In this document: one piece after another, positions 8,765-18,298 of the stretch
How the letters are laid out: every line of letters starts with the position of its first letter
How positions within the stretch are numbered: position 1 is the stretch's first letter
NCBI RefSeq assembly: GCF_009363055.1
Contig: NZ_CP045292.1
Location: forward strand, 2,108,001-2,172,000
Origin: Flavobacterium haoranii
Lineage (GTDB): Bacteria > Bacteroidota > Bacteroidia > Flavobacteriales > Flavobacteriaceae
DNA: 64,000 bases
Reading direction: 5' to 3'
Translations under genes and position numbers: made by a program
The notes under the pieces: model-generated
What the model was told of the DNA's origin: nothing
Database searches by the model: none
Seen by the model: only the letters and a program-made list of their open reading frames with translations

Positions 8765-9829
8765 ATGACACTCTTAATTTTATATGCCACAGTTTCAATT
8801 TTCTTCTCATTTTTATGCTCTATACTTGAAGCTGTTTTACTAAGTGTTACACCAACTTTCTTGAATGTAAAAAAACAAGAAGGAAAAACTTTCGCCTTTC
8901 AACTAGAAGAGTTAAAATCAGATATTGACAAGCCTTTAATTACTATTTTAACACTAAATACTGTTGCACATACTGTTGGTGCAATTCTCGTTGGAGTTCA
9001 AGCCGAAAAAGTATATGGTGATGGTAATAATGCTGTTGCAATAGTATCGGCAATAATGACATTTTTAATTCTAATTCTTTCCGAAATTATTCCTAAAACT
9101 ATCGGAGCTAAATTTTGGAAACAATTGGCACCATTTACAACTAAAGCCTTACAAGTTTTAATTTTCCCATTAAAAATAACCGGAATTCTTTGGTCACTTC
9201 AACTTACTACAAAATTAATTGGTGGATCAGCTCACACAACTATGGTTAGTAAAGAAGATTTTAACACCATGGCAACAATTGCCGAAAAGGAAGGAATTTT
9301 TAAAACATCTGAATCTAAAATTTTAAAAAATTTATTGTCTTTAGATCGAGTTTTGGCAAAAGAAATTATGACACCAAGAACAGTTGTAAAAATTGCAGAT
9401 GCTGATTTAACAATTCAAGATTTTTACAGCACAAATAAAAATATTCGTTACTCAAGAATTCCAATCTATTCAGAAAATCAAGACAATATCATCGGAATCG
9501 TTTTACGTACCGATATTCTAAATGCCATTATTACGGGAGATGGAAAAGAAAAACTAGAAAGTATTAAAAGACCTGTTTTACTTTCAAAACGTTCTCAACC
9601 TATTCCAATTCTTTTTGAACAACTCATTCAAACCAAAAATCATATGGCAATTATTATCGATGAATATGGTTCTTTTAATGGATTAGTTACACAAGAAGAT
9701 GTTATTGAAACGCTTCTAGGACTTGAGATTATGGACGAAAGTGATTCTGTTGAAGATTTACAACAACTAGCTCGTAAAAATTGGGAAAAAAGAGCAAAAG
9801 GTTTAGGATATTCCAAAGACGAAGAATAA
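8765..9829 (+). CDS. CNNM transmembrane domain plus CBS-pair protein (HlyC/CorC-like)
   Basis: Inner-membrane protein of 354 residues. Residues 1-150 form a CNNM/DUF21 domain with about four hydrophobic segments, including the conserved LNTVAHTVGA and LSEIIPKT motifs. Residues 200-320 form a pair of CBS domains (EIMTPRTVV and HMAIIIDEYGSFNGLVTQEDVIE). The C-terminal CorC/HlyC transporter-associated domain found in longer relatives is absent; the protein ends soon after the second CBS. Relatives transport Mg2+/Co2+ or Na+, but the substrate here is unknown. The gene looks monocistronic. Confidence 0.85.
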   Translation: MTLLILYATVSIFFSFLCSILEAVLLSVTPTFLNVKKQEGKTFAFQLEELKSDIDKPLITILTLNTVAHTVGAILVGVQAEKVYGDGNNAVAIVSAIMTFLILILSEIIPKTIGAKFWKQLAPFTTKALQVLIFPLKITGILWSLQLTTKLIGGSAHTTMVSKEDFNTMATIAEKEGIFKTSESKILKNLLSLDRVLAKEIMTPRTVVKIADADLTIQDFYSTNKNIRYSRIPIYSENQDNIIGIVLRTDILNAIITGDGKEKLESIKRPVLLSKRSQPIPILFEQLIQTKNHMAIIIDEYGSFNGLVTQEDVIETLLGLEIMDESDSVEDLQQLARKNWEKRAKGLGYSKDEE

Positions 9830-9851
9830 ACCACTCGTTTTCACCTTTTTA

Positions 9852-9882
9852 TTTGAGTTTTTCAAAAGAAAGTGTACATTTG
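9852..9882 (+). promoter_or_regulatory. Promoter of dprA
   Basis: TTTG at 9852-9855, a 19-base spacer, and TACATTTG at 9875-9882. This is one of the best matches to the Bacteroidota -33/-7 consensus in the window, 37 bases before the dprA ATG. Confidence 0.6.
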
Positions 9883-9919
9883 TTTTAGAAATTTATACGC
9901 CAAATAATTATTACACGCC

Positions 9920-11020
9920 ATGACACAGAACGATTTGTTCTTCACGCTTGCTTTGTTACAAGTGGAAGGAATAGGTGATATTACTGCAAAAAAATTATTG
10001 CAAAACTTAGGTTCTGCAGAAGCAGTTTTTAAAGCAAAAAAAACTTCATTAGCTAAAATTGATGGAATTGGTAAAAACACCATTCAAAATCTTAAGCAAA
10101 CTTCTTCTTTTAAACTTGCCGAAGAAGAACTAAACTTTCTTGAAAGAGAAAATATAACCTCACTTTATTTTCTGAACAACGATTATCCAGAACGTTTAAA
10201 ACATTGTTTTGATGCACCCATTTTATTATTTCAATCGGGAAATATGAATCTCGACAATTCTAAAATAATTAGCATTGTAGGCACAAGAAACATTACCACT
10301 TATGGAAACGAGTTTACGAAAAAATTCATAGAAGAATTAGCTCCATTAAATCCTATAATTGTTAGTGGTTTTGCTTACGGAGTTGACATTGTTGCTCATC
10401 AAGCAGCTATGGATCATAATTTACAAACTATAGGTGTTTTAGCTCATGGTTTAAATCAAATATATCCTAAGAATCACAAAAAATATATGGCAAAAATGGA
10501 ACAAAATGGTGGTTTTTTAACTGAATTTTGGTCGAATTCAAATCCGGATAGAGAAAATTTTGTGAAACGAAATAGAATTGTTGCCGGAATAAGTGAAGCA
10601 ACAATTGTTATTGAAAGTGCCGAAAAAGGTGGTTCGCTCATAACAGCCAATATTGCAAACGATTATAATAGAGAAGTTTTTGCTGTACCGGGAAGAACAA
10701 CAGATAAATACAGTCAGGGATGTCATAATTTAATTAAAACTCAAAAAGCACAATTAATTACTTCAGCTGCCGATTTAGTCTATTTGTTAAATTGGGAAGT
10801 TCATAAAAAAGAAGAAAAAGGTATTCAAAAACAACTATTTGTATCACTTTCAGAAGAAGAACAAAAAATCTATAATTTCTTATTAAAAGGGAAAGAAATA
10901 CTAGATATTATTTCAATAGAATGTAATATTCCTATTTTTAAACTTTCTGGCACATTATTAAACATGGAGTTAAAAGGGGTTGTGAAACCTTTACCAGGAA
11001 AAATTTTTGAAGCCATATAA
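9920..11020 (+). CDS. dprA: DNA-processing protein DprA
   Basis: It loads RecA on incoming single-stranded DNA during natural transformation. The 366-residue protein has an N-terminal helix-hairpin-helix/SAM-like region (VEGIGDITAKKLL, IDGIGKNT), a Rossmann domain with VSGFAYGVDIVAHQAA and EKGGSLITANIAND, and a C-terminal winged-helix segment (residues 305-366). All parts expected of full-length DprA are present. Retention of dprA suggests, but does not prove, competence. It is followed closely by ppc. Confidence 0.95.
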   Translation: MTQNDLFFTLALLQVEGIGDITAKKLLQNLGSAEAVFKAKKTSLAKIDGIGKNTIQNLKQTSSFKLAEEELNFLERENITSLYFLNNDYPERLKHCFDAPILLFQSGNMNLDNSKIISIVGTRNITTYGNEFTKKFIEELAPLNPIIVSGFAYGVDIVAHQAAMDHNLQTIGVLAHGLNQIYPKNHKKYMAKMEQNGGFLTEFWSNSNPDRENFVKRNRIVAGISEATIVIESAEKGGSLITANIANDYNREVFAVPGRTTDKYSQGCHNLIKTQKAQLITSAADLVYLLNWEVHKKEEKGIQKQLFVSLSEEEQKIYNFLLKGKEILDIISIECNIPIFKLSGTLLNMELKGVVKPLPGKIFEAI

Positions 11021-11053
11021 AATTTGGCTAACTTTAAAAAAATTATTGTTCAA

Positions 11054-13626
11054 ATGTACACAATTCCTCAAATTGAGCGATTTAAACAGCAAGTTGCATC
11101 AAAATATAATCTTTACAATAGTGTTTTCATCACTTTACCCTTTGATAAAATTGATAACACAGGAGTATTACTTCCGCTGTTCTCGAAAATTTGTGAAGAC
11201 GGATTTAAAAATAATTTAAGTCCAAAGGAAATTGTTGCAGAATTTTTCTCTAAATATCTTGAAAACGCATCTGAAGAATTAAAAATTAGTTTATTCTTTC
11301 GTTTTATTCAATACGTAGAACGACAAGTTGTACTTTTTGATGCTATTGAAGATGCTGCTTTTTCTGTTATAAATAATTTAGAAGGAAGAGGTTCTTTAAG
11401 AGGAATTAAAGAAAATGCAGAACAAAAATTTCAGAAAGAAGAACTCGTTCACTTTTTAGAAAATTTTAGCGTAAAAACTGTTTTAACAGCGCACCCAACA
11501 CAGTTTTATCCAGGATCTGTTTTAGGAATTATTACCGATTTAACGGAAGCAATCAAGCAAAACAATTTGGTTCAAATTGAGCAATTATTAGCACAATTAG
11601 GAAAAACACCATTCATCAAAAAAGAAAAACCAACACCTTTTGATGAAGCAGTAAGTTTAATTTGGTTCTTAGAAAACGTATTTTATGAAACTGTTGGTGA
11701 TATGTTACAATACATTCAAAAGAATATCTCTAAAAATAAAGCATTAGAAAATGATATTTTTTCACTGGGTTTTTGGCCAGGTGGAGATCGAGATGGAAAT
11801 CCTTTTGTAACTACTGAAATTACATTACAAGTTGGACAACGTTTACGTACTTCTATTTTAAAATGTTATTATTTAGACATTAGAAAATTAAAACGAAAAT
11901 TAACTTTTGCTGAAGTTGACGTTTTAATTGCCGAATTAGAAAATAAATTATATCGTTCGGTATTTTATTCACAAGGAGAAATTTTCATCACACAATCTGA
12001 ATTTGAAAGCTACTTACATCAAATAAAACAAATTTTAATTACTAAGCATCAAGGTTTATATGTAGATGAAGTAGATGTTGTTTGGAACAAATTTAACTCT
12101 TTCGGATTCCATTTTGCTTCACTTGATATTCGTCAAAATAGTAAAATTCACAAACAAGTTTTCGAGAATATTATAGAAAAAAACACTGATTTATTTGGTA
12201 CCAATTTCAATGAATTATCAGAAGATGATAAGTTAAAAAATTGGTAACCATAAAAGGAAATCTAAAGGAAAATGACTTTGAAGATGAATTTACCAAAAGA
12301 ACAATTACATCGATAAAAGCAATAAAGACCATTCAAGAAGAGAATGGTGAAAAAGGTTGCCATCGTTACATCATTAGTAATAATGAAAATGCACAAAATG
12401 TAATGGAAGCTTTTGCGTTATTTGGTCTTTGTGGATGGGAAAATCCTACTGTTGATATTGTGCCACTATTTGAAAGCGTAAGCGATTTGGAAAATGCCGC
12501 TCAAGTAATGGAAAAACTTTATTTATTACCAGAATATAGAGATCACTTAACCAGAAGAAAAAACAAACAAAACATTATGCTTGGCTTTTCTGATGGAACC
12601 AAAGATGGCGGTTATTTAATGGCAAACTGGGCAATTTATAAAGCTAAAGTTGCCTTAACCGAAATGTCTAGAAAATATGATATTGAAGTAATCTTTTTTG
12701 ATGGTCGTGGTGGACCACCAGCTAGAGGAGGCGGAAAAACAAGTCAATTTTATGCTTCTTTAGGTCCAGAAATTGAAAACAAAGAAATTCAATTAACAAT
12801 ACAAGGTCAAACCATTAGTTCAAATTTTGGAACATTAGATTCTTGCCGCTTTAATTTAGAAAATTTATTGAGCGCTGGGGCAAACAACCAACTTTTTCAT
12901 AAAAACGAAAATTTACTTTCTCAAAATGAAAAAGAAACCATGCAAGAGCTTTGTAACATTAGTTATCAAAAATATATAGATTTTAAAAACCATCCGAAGT
13001 TTGTTTCTTACTTAGAGGAAATGAGCACGCTAAATTATTATGCTAAAACCAATATTGGAAGTCGTCCTTCGAAACGCAAACAATCAGAAAAATTAAATTT
13101 AGACGATTTAAGAGCTATTCCTTTTGTAGGTTCTTGGAGCCAATTAAAACAAAACGTTCCAGGTTTTTTTGGAGTTGGAACTGCATTGGGTCATTTTGAA
13201 AAATCAAATAGATGGGAAGAAGTAACTGCATTATACAACAATTCTTTATTCTTTAAAACATTAATTGAGAATAGTATGATGGCACTAAGTAAAACGTTTT
13301 TTCCTTTAACAGCTTACATGAAAAACGATCCCGAGTTTGGCGCATTTTGGCAAATCATTTTTGAAGAATATGAAAACACTTTACGTCTTTTATTAAAACT
13401 TACTGGATTTACAACTTTAATGGAAAACCAACAAGCTGGGAAAGCTTCAATTGATTTGAGAGAAAAAATTGTTTTACCATTATTAACGGTTCAACAATAT
13501 GCTTTAATGCACATTAGAGAATTAAAACAAGATCCTGAAAAAAATGCAAAAGCAATTGAAGTATATGAAAAAATAGTAACGCGATCGCTTTTTGGAAACA
13601 TTAATGCAAGTAGAAATTCAGCATAA
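11054..13626 (+). CDS. ppc: Phosphoenolpyruvate carboxylase, frameshifted at an A run
   Basis: It carboxylates phosphoenolpyruvate to oxaloacetate for anaplerosis. The ATG at 11054 (MYTIPQIERF) is preferred to an in-frame TTG 30 bases upstream. The first frame ends at 12247. The rest of the enzyme continues in the -1 frame from about 12238 to 13626. The junction is a run of six A (12235-12240); a seventh A reads KLKKLVTIKGNL and gives about 857 residues, a normal PEPC length. Catalytic motifs are split across both parts: TAHPTQFYPG in the first, FFDGRGGPPARGGGKTS and GSRPSKRK in the second. Both halves are otherwise intact, favouring a sequence error over decay. Confidence 0.92.
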
Positions 13627-13629
13627 TAA

Positions 13630-13653
13630 AAAGGAACTCAATTGAGTTCCTTT
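13630..13653. terminator. Bidirectional terminator between ppc and trpS
   Basis: A perfect 24-base palindrome with arms AAAGGAACTCAA and TTGAGTTCCTTT lies between two convergent genes, with T-rich sequence on the ppc side and A-rich sequence on the other. It can end transcripts from both sides. Confidence 0.85.
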
Positions 13654-13656
13654 ATT

Positions 13657-14625
13657 TTAATATCCTAATTTTACACGAACGCGTTTTAAAACTTCATTAG
13701 CAATTGAACTAGCTTTTGCCGCTCCTTCAAAAAGCAATTTATCTAGTTCTTCTAAATTATTCATGTAATAATTGTATGTTTCTCTTTCGGTTGCAAAACG
13801 TTCTAAAATCAATTCATATAAAGCTTGTTTTGCATGTCCGTAACCATAACCGCCTGCTAAATAATTTGCTCTCATTTCTTCAACTTGAGAAGGCGAAGCT
13901 AACAATCTATACAATGCAAAGCAATTACAAGTATCTGGGTTTTTAGGTTCTTCAAGTGGTGTACTATCTGTTTGAATAGCCATAATTTGTTTACGTAATG
14001 CTTTATCATCAACAAAAATATTAATGAAATTGTTACGAGATTTACTCATTTTTTCACCATCGGTACCTGGAATAATCATTACATTATCATCAATTTTAGC
14101 ATCTGGTAAAACAAATGTTTCACCCATTTGATGATTAAAACGAGAAGCCACGTCACGAGTAATTTCTAAATGTTGTAATTGATCTTTACCAACAGGAACT
14201 ATTTCGGCATCGTACAATAAAATATCTGCCGCCATTAACATAGGATAAGTAAATAATCCTGCATTAACGTCGTCTAAACGATCTGCTTTATCTTTAAATG
14301 AATGAGCTAATGTTAATCGTTGAAAAGGAAAAAAACAGCTTAAATACCAAGATAATTCGGTTACTTGAGGCACATCACTTTGGCGATAAAAAACAACCTT
14401 GTTAGTATCTAAACCACAAGCAAGCCAAGTTGCAGCTACACTATAAGTGTTAGCTCTTAATGTTGCACCATCTTTAATTTGTGTAATCGAATGCAAATCG
14501 GCGATGAATAGGAACGATTCATTATCCGGATTTTTAGTCATTTCAATAGCAGGTAAAATAGCTCCTAATAGATTTCCTAAATGAGGTGTACCTGTACTTT
14601 GAACTCCTGTTAATACTTTTGCCAT
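13657..14625 (-). CDS. trpS: Tryptophanyl-tRNA synthetase
   Basis: Class I aminoacyl-tRNA synthetase of 322 residues that charges tRNA(Trp). The HIGH-like signature is PHLGNLLGAI near residues 14-23 and the KMSKS loop is GEKMSKSRNN near residue 195. AxMLxxDIL and GKDQLQHLE motifs of TrpRS are visible. It is transcribed toward ppc and diverges from plsC. CAAAAATA at 14643-14650, read on the minus strand as TATTTTTG, is a plausible -7 box. Confidence 0.97.
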   Translation of the reverse strand: MAKVLTGVQSTGTPHLGNLLGAILPAIEMTKNPDNESFLFIADLHSITQIKDGATLRANTYSVAATWLACGLDTNKVVFYRQSDVPQVTELSWYLSCFFPFQRLTLAHSFKDKADRLDDVNAGLFTYPMLMAADILLYDAEIVPVGKDQLQHLEITRDVASRFNHQMGETFVLPDAKIDDNVMIIPGTDGEKMSKSRNNFINIFVDDKALRKQIMAIQTDSTPLEEPKNPDTCNCFALYRLLASPSQVEEMRANYLAGGYGYGHAKQALYELILERFATERETYNYYMNNLEELDKLLFEGAAKASSIANEVLKRVRVKLGY

Positions 14626-14642
14626 TTTTAAATAAATTTCTG

Positions 14643-14694
14643 CAAAAATACGGTTTTCGGTAGGATTTCATTAATTAAATTTTAATTACTTTTG
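14643..14694. promoter_or_regulatory. Divergent promoters for trpS and plsC
   Basis: The minus strand has TATTTTTG (14650 down to 14643), 17 bases before trpS. The plus strand has TACTTTTG at 14687-14694, 17 bases before plsC. Both match the Bacteroidota -7 consensus TAnnTTTG. The -33 elements are poor on both strands. Confidence 0.45.
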
Positions 14695-14711
14695 GGATAA
14701 ATTGGCACTTA

Positions 14712-15437
14712 ATGAAATATATATTTTGGTTTTTCTGGCGTATTTGGTTCTATATTTTAATAATGATTCCTATTATTATTTTATCACCTATTTTACTGAT
14801 TTTGGTTAGTTCAGAAAAAACATATCCTCAGTTTTTTAGAGTAGCTCGCTTTTGGGGAAAATTTGTTTTATGGGGCATGGGGTTTTATTATAAAATAGAT
14901 TTTGAAAAACCTCTTGAAAAAGGGAAAAGTTACATGCTTGTAGCAAACCATACTTCGATGACCGACATAATGTTAATGCTTGTTGTGGTTAAGGATAATC
15001 CATTTGTATTTGTTGGTAAAAAAGAGTTATCTAAATTCCCAATTTTTGGTTTTTTCTATAAACGTGTTTGTATATTAGTTGACAGAAGCAGTAGCAAAAG
15101 TAGGTACCAAGTTTTTGAAAGAGCTCAAAAACGCTTACACCAAGGTTTAAGTATTTGTATTTTTCCGGAAGGTGGCGTTCCAGATGATGAAAGTATCGTT
15201 TTAGATGAATTTAAAGATGGTGCTTTTCGTCTGGCAATTGAACACCAAATACCTATTGTACCTATGAGCTTTATTGATAATAAAAAACGATTCCCTTTTA
15301 GATTTTTTAGTGGTAAACCCGGTAGAATGAGAGTTAAAGTTCACACTCCTATTTCTACCGAAGGTATAACTCTAGAAGAAAAACATAAGATAAAAGAACG
15401 AGCTAGAACTGTTATTTTAAATGATTTAAAAAATTAA
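14712..15437 (+). CDS. plsC: 1-acyl-sn-glycerol-3-phosphate acyltransferase
   Basis: It makes phosphatidic acid from lysophosphatidic acid at the inner membrane. The product is 241 residues. An N-terminal hydrophobic stretch (residues 1-32) anchors it. The HX4D catalytic motif is NHTSMTD (residues 79-85) and the acyl-acceptor motif FPEGG follows at about 157. The gene stands alone between divergent trpS and its own terminator. Confidence 0.92.
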   Translation: MKYIFWFFWRIWFYILIMIPIIILSPILLILVSSEKTYPQFFRVARFWGKFVLWGMGFYYKIDFEKPLEKGKSYMLVANHTSMTDIMLMLVVVKDNPFVFVGKKELSKFPIFGFFYKRVCILVDRSSSKSRYQVFERAQKRLHQGLSICIFPEGGVPDDESIVLDEFKDGAFRLAIEHQIPIVPMSFIDNKKRFPFRFFSGKPGRMRVKVHTPISTEGITLEEKHKIKERARTVILNDLKN

Positions 15438-15463
15438 AAAAAGCCCCTTTAAAGGGGCTTTTT
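15438..15463 (+). terminator. Terminator after plsC
   Basis: A perfect palindrome with arms AAAAAGCCCCTTT and AAAGGGGCTTTTT begins at the plsC stop codon. It is GC-rich compared with its surroundings. Confidence 0.88.
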
Positions 15464-15529
15464 AAGTTTCGCCTTGTAAATAAGACTCGAAACAACTTAA
15501 CTAAAATTTATTAACTTACTAAACTTATA

Positions 15530-17242
15530 CTAAAATCTATAACTCAAACCAGAATAAACTCCAATAAAATAAGGTTTAAAATCTCCCGAGTTTTCACTAA
15601 ATGTATTGAACTGATATTTGAACATGGGTTGGATTTCTGCTCTAAAATTCTTTAAAAACTTATAATTTAATCCAAAACCTAGATTGCTACTAAAGTTTGT
15701 ATTATTTAGATTATTTGCTTTTCCTATTTCCATTTCCATACCTTCATCTAATAGCCAAATAGAATTACCATTTAATAAAAATGTACTGAAACCTCCTACT
15801 AAATCGATTCCAAATTTTTTATCGACCAACTTATAACTTAACTCTAATGGAATTTCAAAATACCTAATATCTTGTCTTAAATTACCCGAATGTGCAACAT
15901 CGAAAGATTGAGTATCAACATCACTGAATAATGTTGTAGGCGAAATAACCGGTTTTTCTCCATAAATATGAATGTTTCTAGCATTAGCATTTTCATCAAT
16001 ATTTTGGTTAAAACCACTTGTAGACACTAGAGCTGTTTCATAATAAACGTTTTGAGTTTCATAACTTAAGTTTAAATTATTAATCCCCGCTTTTAGAGCT
16101 AATTTTGAAGAAAGTTGATATTGTAATCCAACACCATAACTCATGGTTAAATTAGATTTTTTTGTATTTGTTGCTAAAGATTGATCTATTGGGGAACCTT
16201 CGGAAATAGAATTGAAATAAATGGGCGAAGCATTTGTACTTACAGCCCATTTACTTACTTTCTCTTCTTTTTCTTTTTCATCAGCATCTTTTCCCTCTTC
16301 TTTTTCTTTAAGCAATTTTTCTAATTCGTTGAGTTCTTCATTTACGACAACTTGTATACTGTCATTTTGTAAAGAATTATTTTCAACGAGATTAGAATTA
16401 TTTTTGAATGTTGAATCAATAATTGAAATGTTTATAGCTTCATTTACATCATTATTATTTTGAGAATTATCGACTAAATTTTTGCTCAAATTGTCTAATT
16501 TTTCATTATTTGCATTTATAACATCAGCAACTGAATTGCCTAAAAGACTATTTTGATTATTAGATTTTGTTGTCGAATTATTATCCACTACATTATTTTC
16601 TACTTCATTAGAAATAAATAACTCCGATTTATTTTTTGTTGAATTAATTATGCTTGTTTCATTTTTAATATTAGAACTTGATTTTTTAATCTTTCTTTTA
16701 TTTTGAACTAAAACATTTTGTTCTCCATCTAAATCGAAATCATTATACTTTTTATCTTTTTTAGTATTATTCGATTTATTATTCACAAACGAGCCATTAT
16801 CGTTTGAATCCTCAATTTTCTCTTTATTTAATTCAATTGATTTTGAAGAATTATTTGTATTGTTTTGTCTTTCTTTAGATTCTGTTACAACTTCATTAGA
16901 ACGAATATGTTTCTGAATTACATCTTCTTCATTCTTAAATTTTTGATTTGTATTTTGTTCTAGTTGGTTTTCTTTTGAACTATTCACCTCTTCGTTAACT
17001 ATTGCATCTTCAATAGAAATTGTAGTATCATTTCCTGAGTAATAATTAATTAAAAAACCTAAACCAATAACAAATACAGCTGCAATTCCAGATGTTTTAA
17101 ACCAAAATGGAATAACACGTTTCTTTTTCTTCTTTTCATTTAATCGCGCTTCAATAAAATCCCATGATTCTGAAGGAGGTATTGCTTCAAAATCTTTAAA
17201 TTTTTCTTGAAATAATCTTTCTATATTTTTACTCTCTTTCAT
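15530..17242 (-). CDS. Probable dual-membrane-spanning anti-sigma factor with C-terminal outer-membrane beta-barrel
   Basis: The 570-residue protein has three parts. Residues 1-45 are a charged cytosolic helix region with a PPSESWDFIEARL segment. A single hydrophobic segment lies at about 47-67. A very long Asn/Ser/Lys-rich, low-complexity linker spans about 70-330. A C-terminal domain (about 335-570) of alternating short hydrophobic strands ends in SYRF, as expected for an OmpA-size/PorT-like beta-barrel. It starts inside the stop of the upstream ECF sigma gene (ATGA overlap). I infer that one chain crosses both membranes and holds the sigma factor at the inner face, as in the Dma proteins described in Bacteroides. 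No signal-peptidase site is needed for that topology. Confidence 0.75.
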   Translation of the reverse strand: MKESKNIERLFQEKFKDFEAIPPSESWDFIEARLNEKKKKKRVIPFWFKTSGIAAVFVIGLGFLINYYSGNDTTISIEDAIVNEEVNSSKENQLEQNTNQKFKNEEDVIQKHIRSNEVVTESKERQNNTNNSSKSIELNKEKIEDSNDNGSFVNNKSNNTKKDKKYNDFDLDGEQNVLVQNKRKIKKSSSNIKNETSIINSTKNKSELFISNEVENNVVDNNSTTKSNNQNSLLGNSVADVINANNEKLDNLSKNLVDNSQNNNDVNEAINISIIDSTFKNNSNLVENNSLQNDSIQVVVNEELNELEKLLKEKEEGKDADEKEKEEKVSKWAVSTNASPIYFNSISEGSPIDQSLATNTKKSNLTMSYGVGLQYQLSSKLALKAGINNLNLSYETQNVYYETALVSTSGFNQNIDENANARNIHIYGEKPVISPTTLFSDVDTQSFDVAHSGNLRQDIRYFEIPLELSYKLVDKKFGIDLVGGFSTFLLNGNSIWLLDEGMEMEIGKANNLNNTNFSSNLGFGLNYKFLKNFRAEIQPMFKYQFNTFSENSGDFKPYFIGVYSGLSYRF

Positions 17243-17787
17243 TGAATTCTTTTGGTTTGACCAAAATTATTTTGATTCTTTTCTATTTTATCTTTCAAAA
17301 TTGCTTTAGCTCGTGCTAAATTCGATTTTGAAGTACCAACATTTATGGACAACATTTCGGCAATTTCTTTATGCGAATAATCGTCTATTACATAAAGATT
17401 AAAAACCAAACGATAACGATCTGGTAATTCTTGAATTATTTTTGTTAAAAACTCAACAGAAACCGCATCTTCATCAACTTCAACATCTTCTTGATCGGGC
17501 ATGTTTTCTGAAATTATTTCAAAAATCCCTTTCTTCCGATATTGTTGTAAAACATAATTAATTACAACTCTTTTTGCCCATCCTTCAAAAGAACCTTTAA
17601 ATTGATAATGCTCTATTTTGTCAAAAATTAACAAAAAACCTTCTTGAAAATTATCTTGAGCTTCTTCATAATTGCGTGAATATTTAAGACACACAGCAAA
17701 AATACTAGAACTTAGATGCTTGTAAATTTGCTCTTGTGCCTTTCTATTTCCGCCCTTGCATTCATGTATAATTTGCTCAAGTATCAA
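17239..17787 (-). CDS. ECF-type RNA polymerase sigma factor
   Basis: The 182-residue protein has a sigma-2 region (about residues 20-90, with EEAQDNFQEGFLLIF and FEGWAKRVVINYVLQQYRK) and a sigma-4 region (about 115-170, with LPDRYRLVFNLYVIDDYSHKEIAEML then SKSNLARAK). Sigma-1.1 and sigma-3 are absent, as in ECF sigma factors. The stop overlaps the start of the beta-barrel/anti-sigma gene by 4 bases. It starts 12 bases after a small lipoprotein gene, so the three genes form one unit. Its regulon is unknown. Confidence 0.93.
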   Translation of the reverse strand: MILEQIIHECKGGNRKAQEQIYKHLSSSIFAVCLKYSRNYEEAQDNFQEGFLLIFDKIEHYQFKGSFEGWAKRVVINYVLQQYRKKGIFEIISENMPDQEDVEVDEDAVSVEFLTKIIQELPDRYRLVFNLYVIDDYSHKEIAEMLSINVGTSKSNLARAKAILKDKIEKNQNNFGQTKRIQ

Positions 17788-17798
17788 TCGTCAAAAAA

Positions 17799-18206
17799 TT
17801 AATAAACTGGTATCTCTCTCTCTATAAAAGTATTCTCCCCTTCTGAATCTACACCTGTCCAGAATTTAAATACATAACTACCATTACTTAATACTTTAAA
17901 ATTAAAAGTATCGCTAATTAATTCATCTGCTAAATCTGTACAATTACTTTTTTCTTCTACAATATTTTGCACAGCAAACGTTCTCTCATTTAGATTACTT
18001 TCGTAGTAAAAACCATCAGAAAAATGGCAAGTTGTTGGTCTATTATACCAAACTGTGATAGCGTATACACCTCCCAATTCAAAAGAATCAGGCATTTCAA
18101 CTGATACAGCAGGCACCAACTCTAAATGAAACCTTGGTGTATCATCATTTGGACTACAACTAATAAATGCAGTCAATAAAACTAACAATAAAACTAATCT
18201 TCTCAT
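17799..18206 (-). CDS. Small secreted lipoprotein of unknown function
   Basis: A 135-residue protein with a signal peptide (residues 1-16) and a lipobox at FISC, so the mature protein starts at C17. The remainder is a compact domain rich in beta-strand and aromatic residues, with two further cysteines, C61 in TTCHF and C88 in SNCTD, that could pair. I do not recognise a family. It is the first gene of the unit with the ECF sigma factor and the trans-envelope protein, so it could be a ligand or accessory of that system; this is inference from position only. Confidence 0.7.
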   Translation of the reverse strand: MRRLVLLLVLLTAFISCSPNDDTPRFHLELVPAVSVEMPDSFELGGVYAITVWYNRPTTCHFSDGFYYESNLNERTFAVQNIVEEKSNCTDLADELISDTFNFKVLSNGSYVFKFWTGVDSEGENTFIEREIPVY

Positions 18207-18265
18207 TTCTTTATAACTCTATTTTATAGATGCTATCTTATTTAAAAGGTTGCGTTAATTTAATA

Positions 18266-18293
18266 AAAAAATCCCGAAAAATTTTCGGGATTT
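18266..18293 (-). terminator. Terminator after recA
   Basis: Read on the minus strand, arms AAATCCCGAAAA and TTTTCGGGATTT are followed by a T-rich tract. It lies just past the recA stop at 18299. Confidence 0.85.
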
Positions 18294-18298
18294 AATTT

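Noticed and set aside
11024..11053. TTG start of ppc at 11024, and a 70-residue overlapping frame at 11007
   Set aside because: PEPC relatives begin at the ATG MYTIPQ; the extra codons and the overlapping frame have no conserved features.
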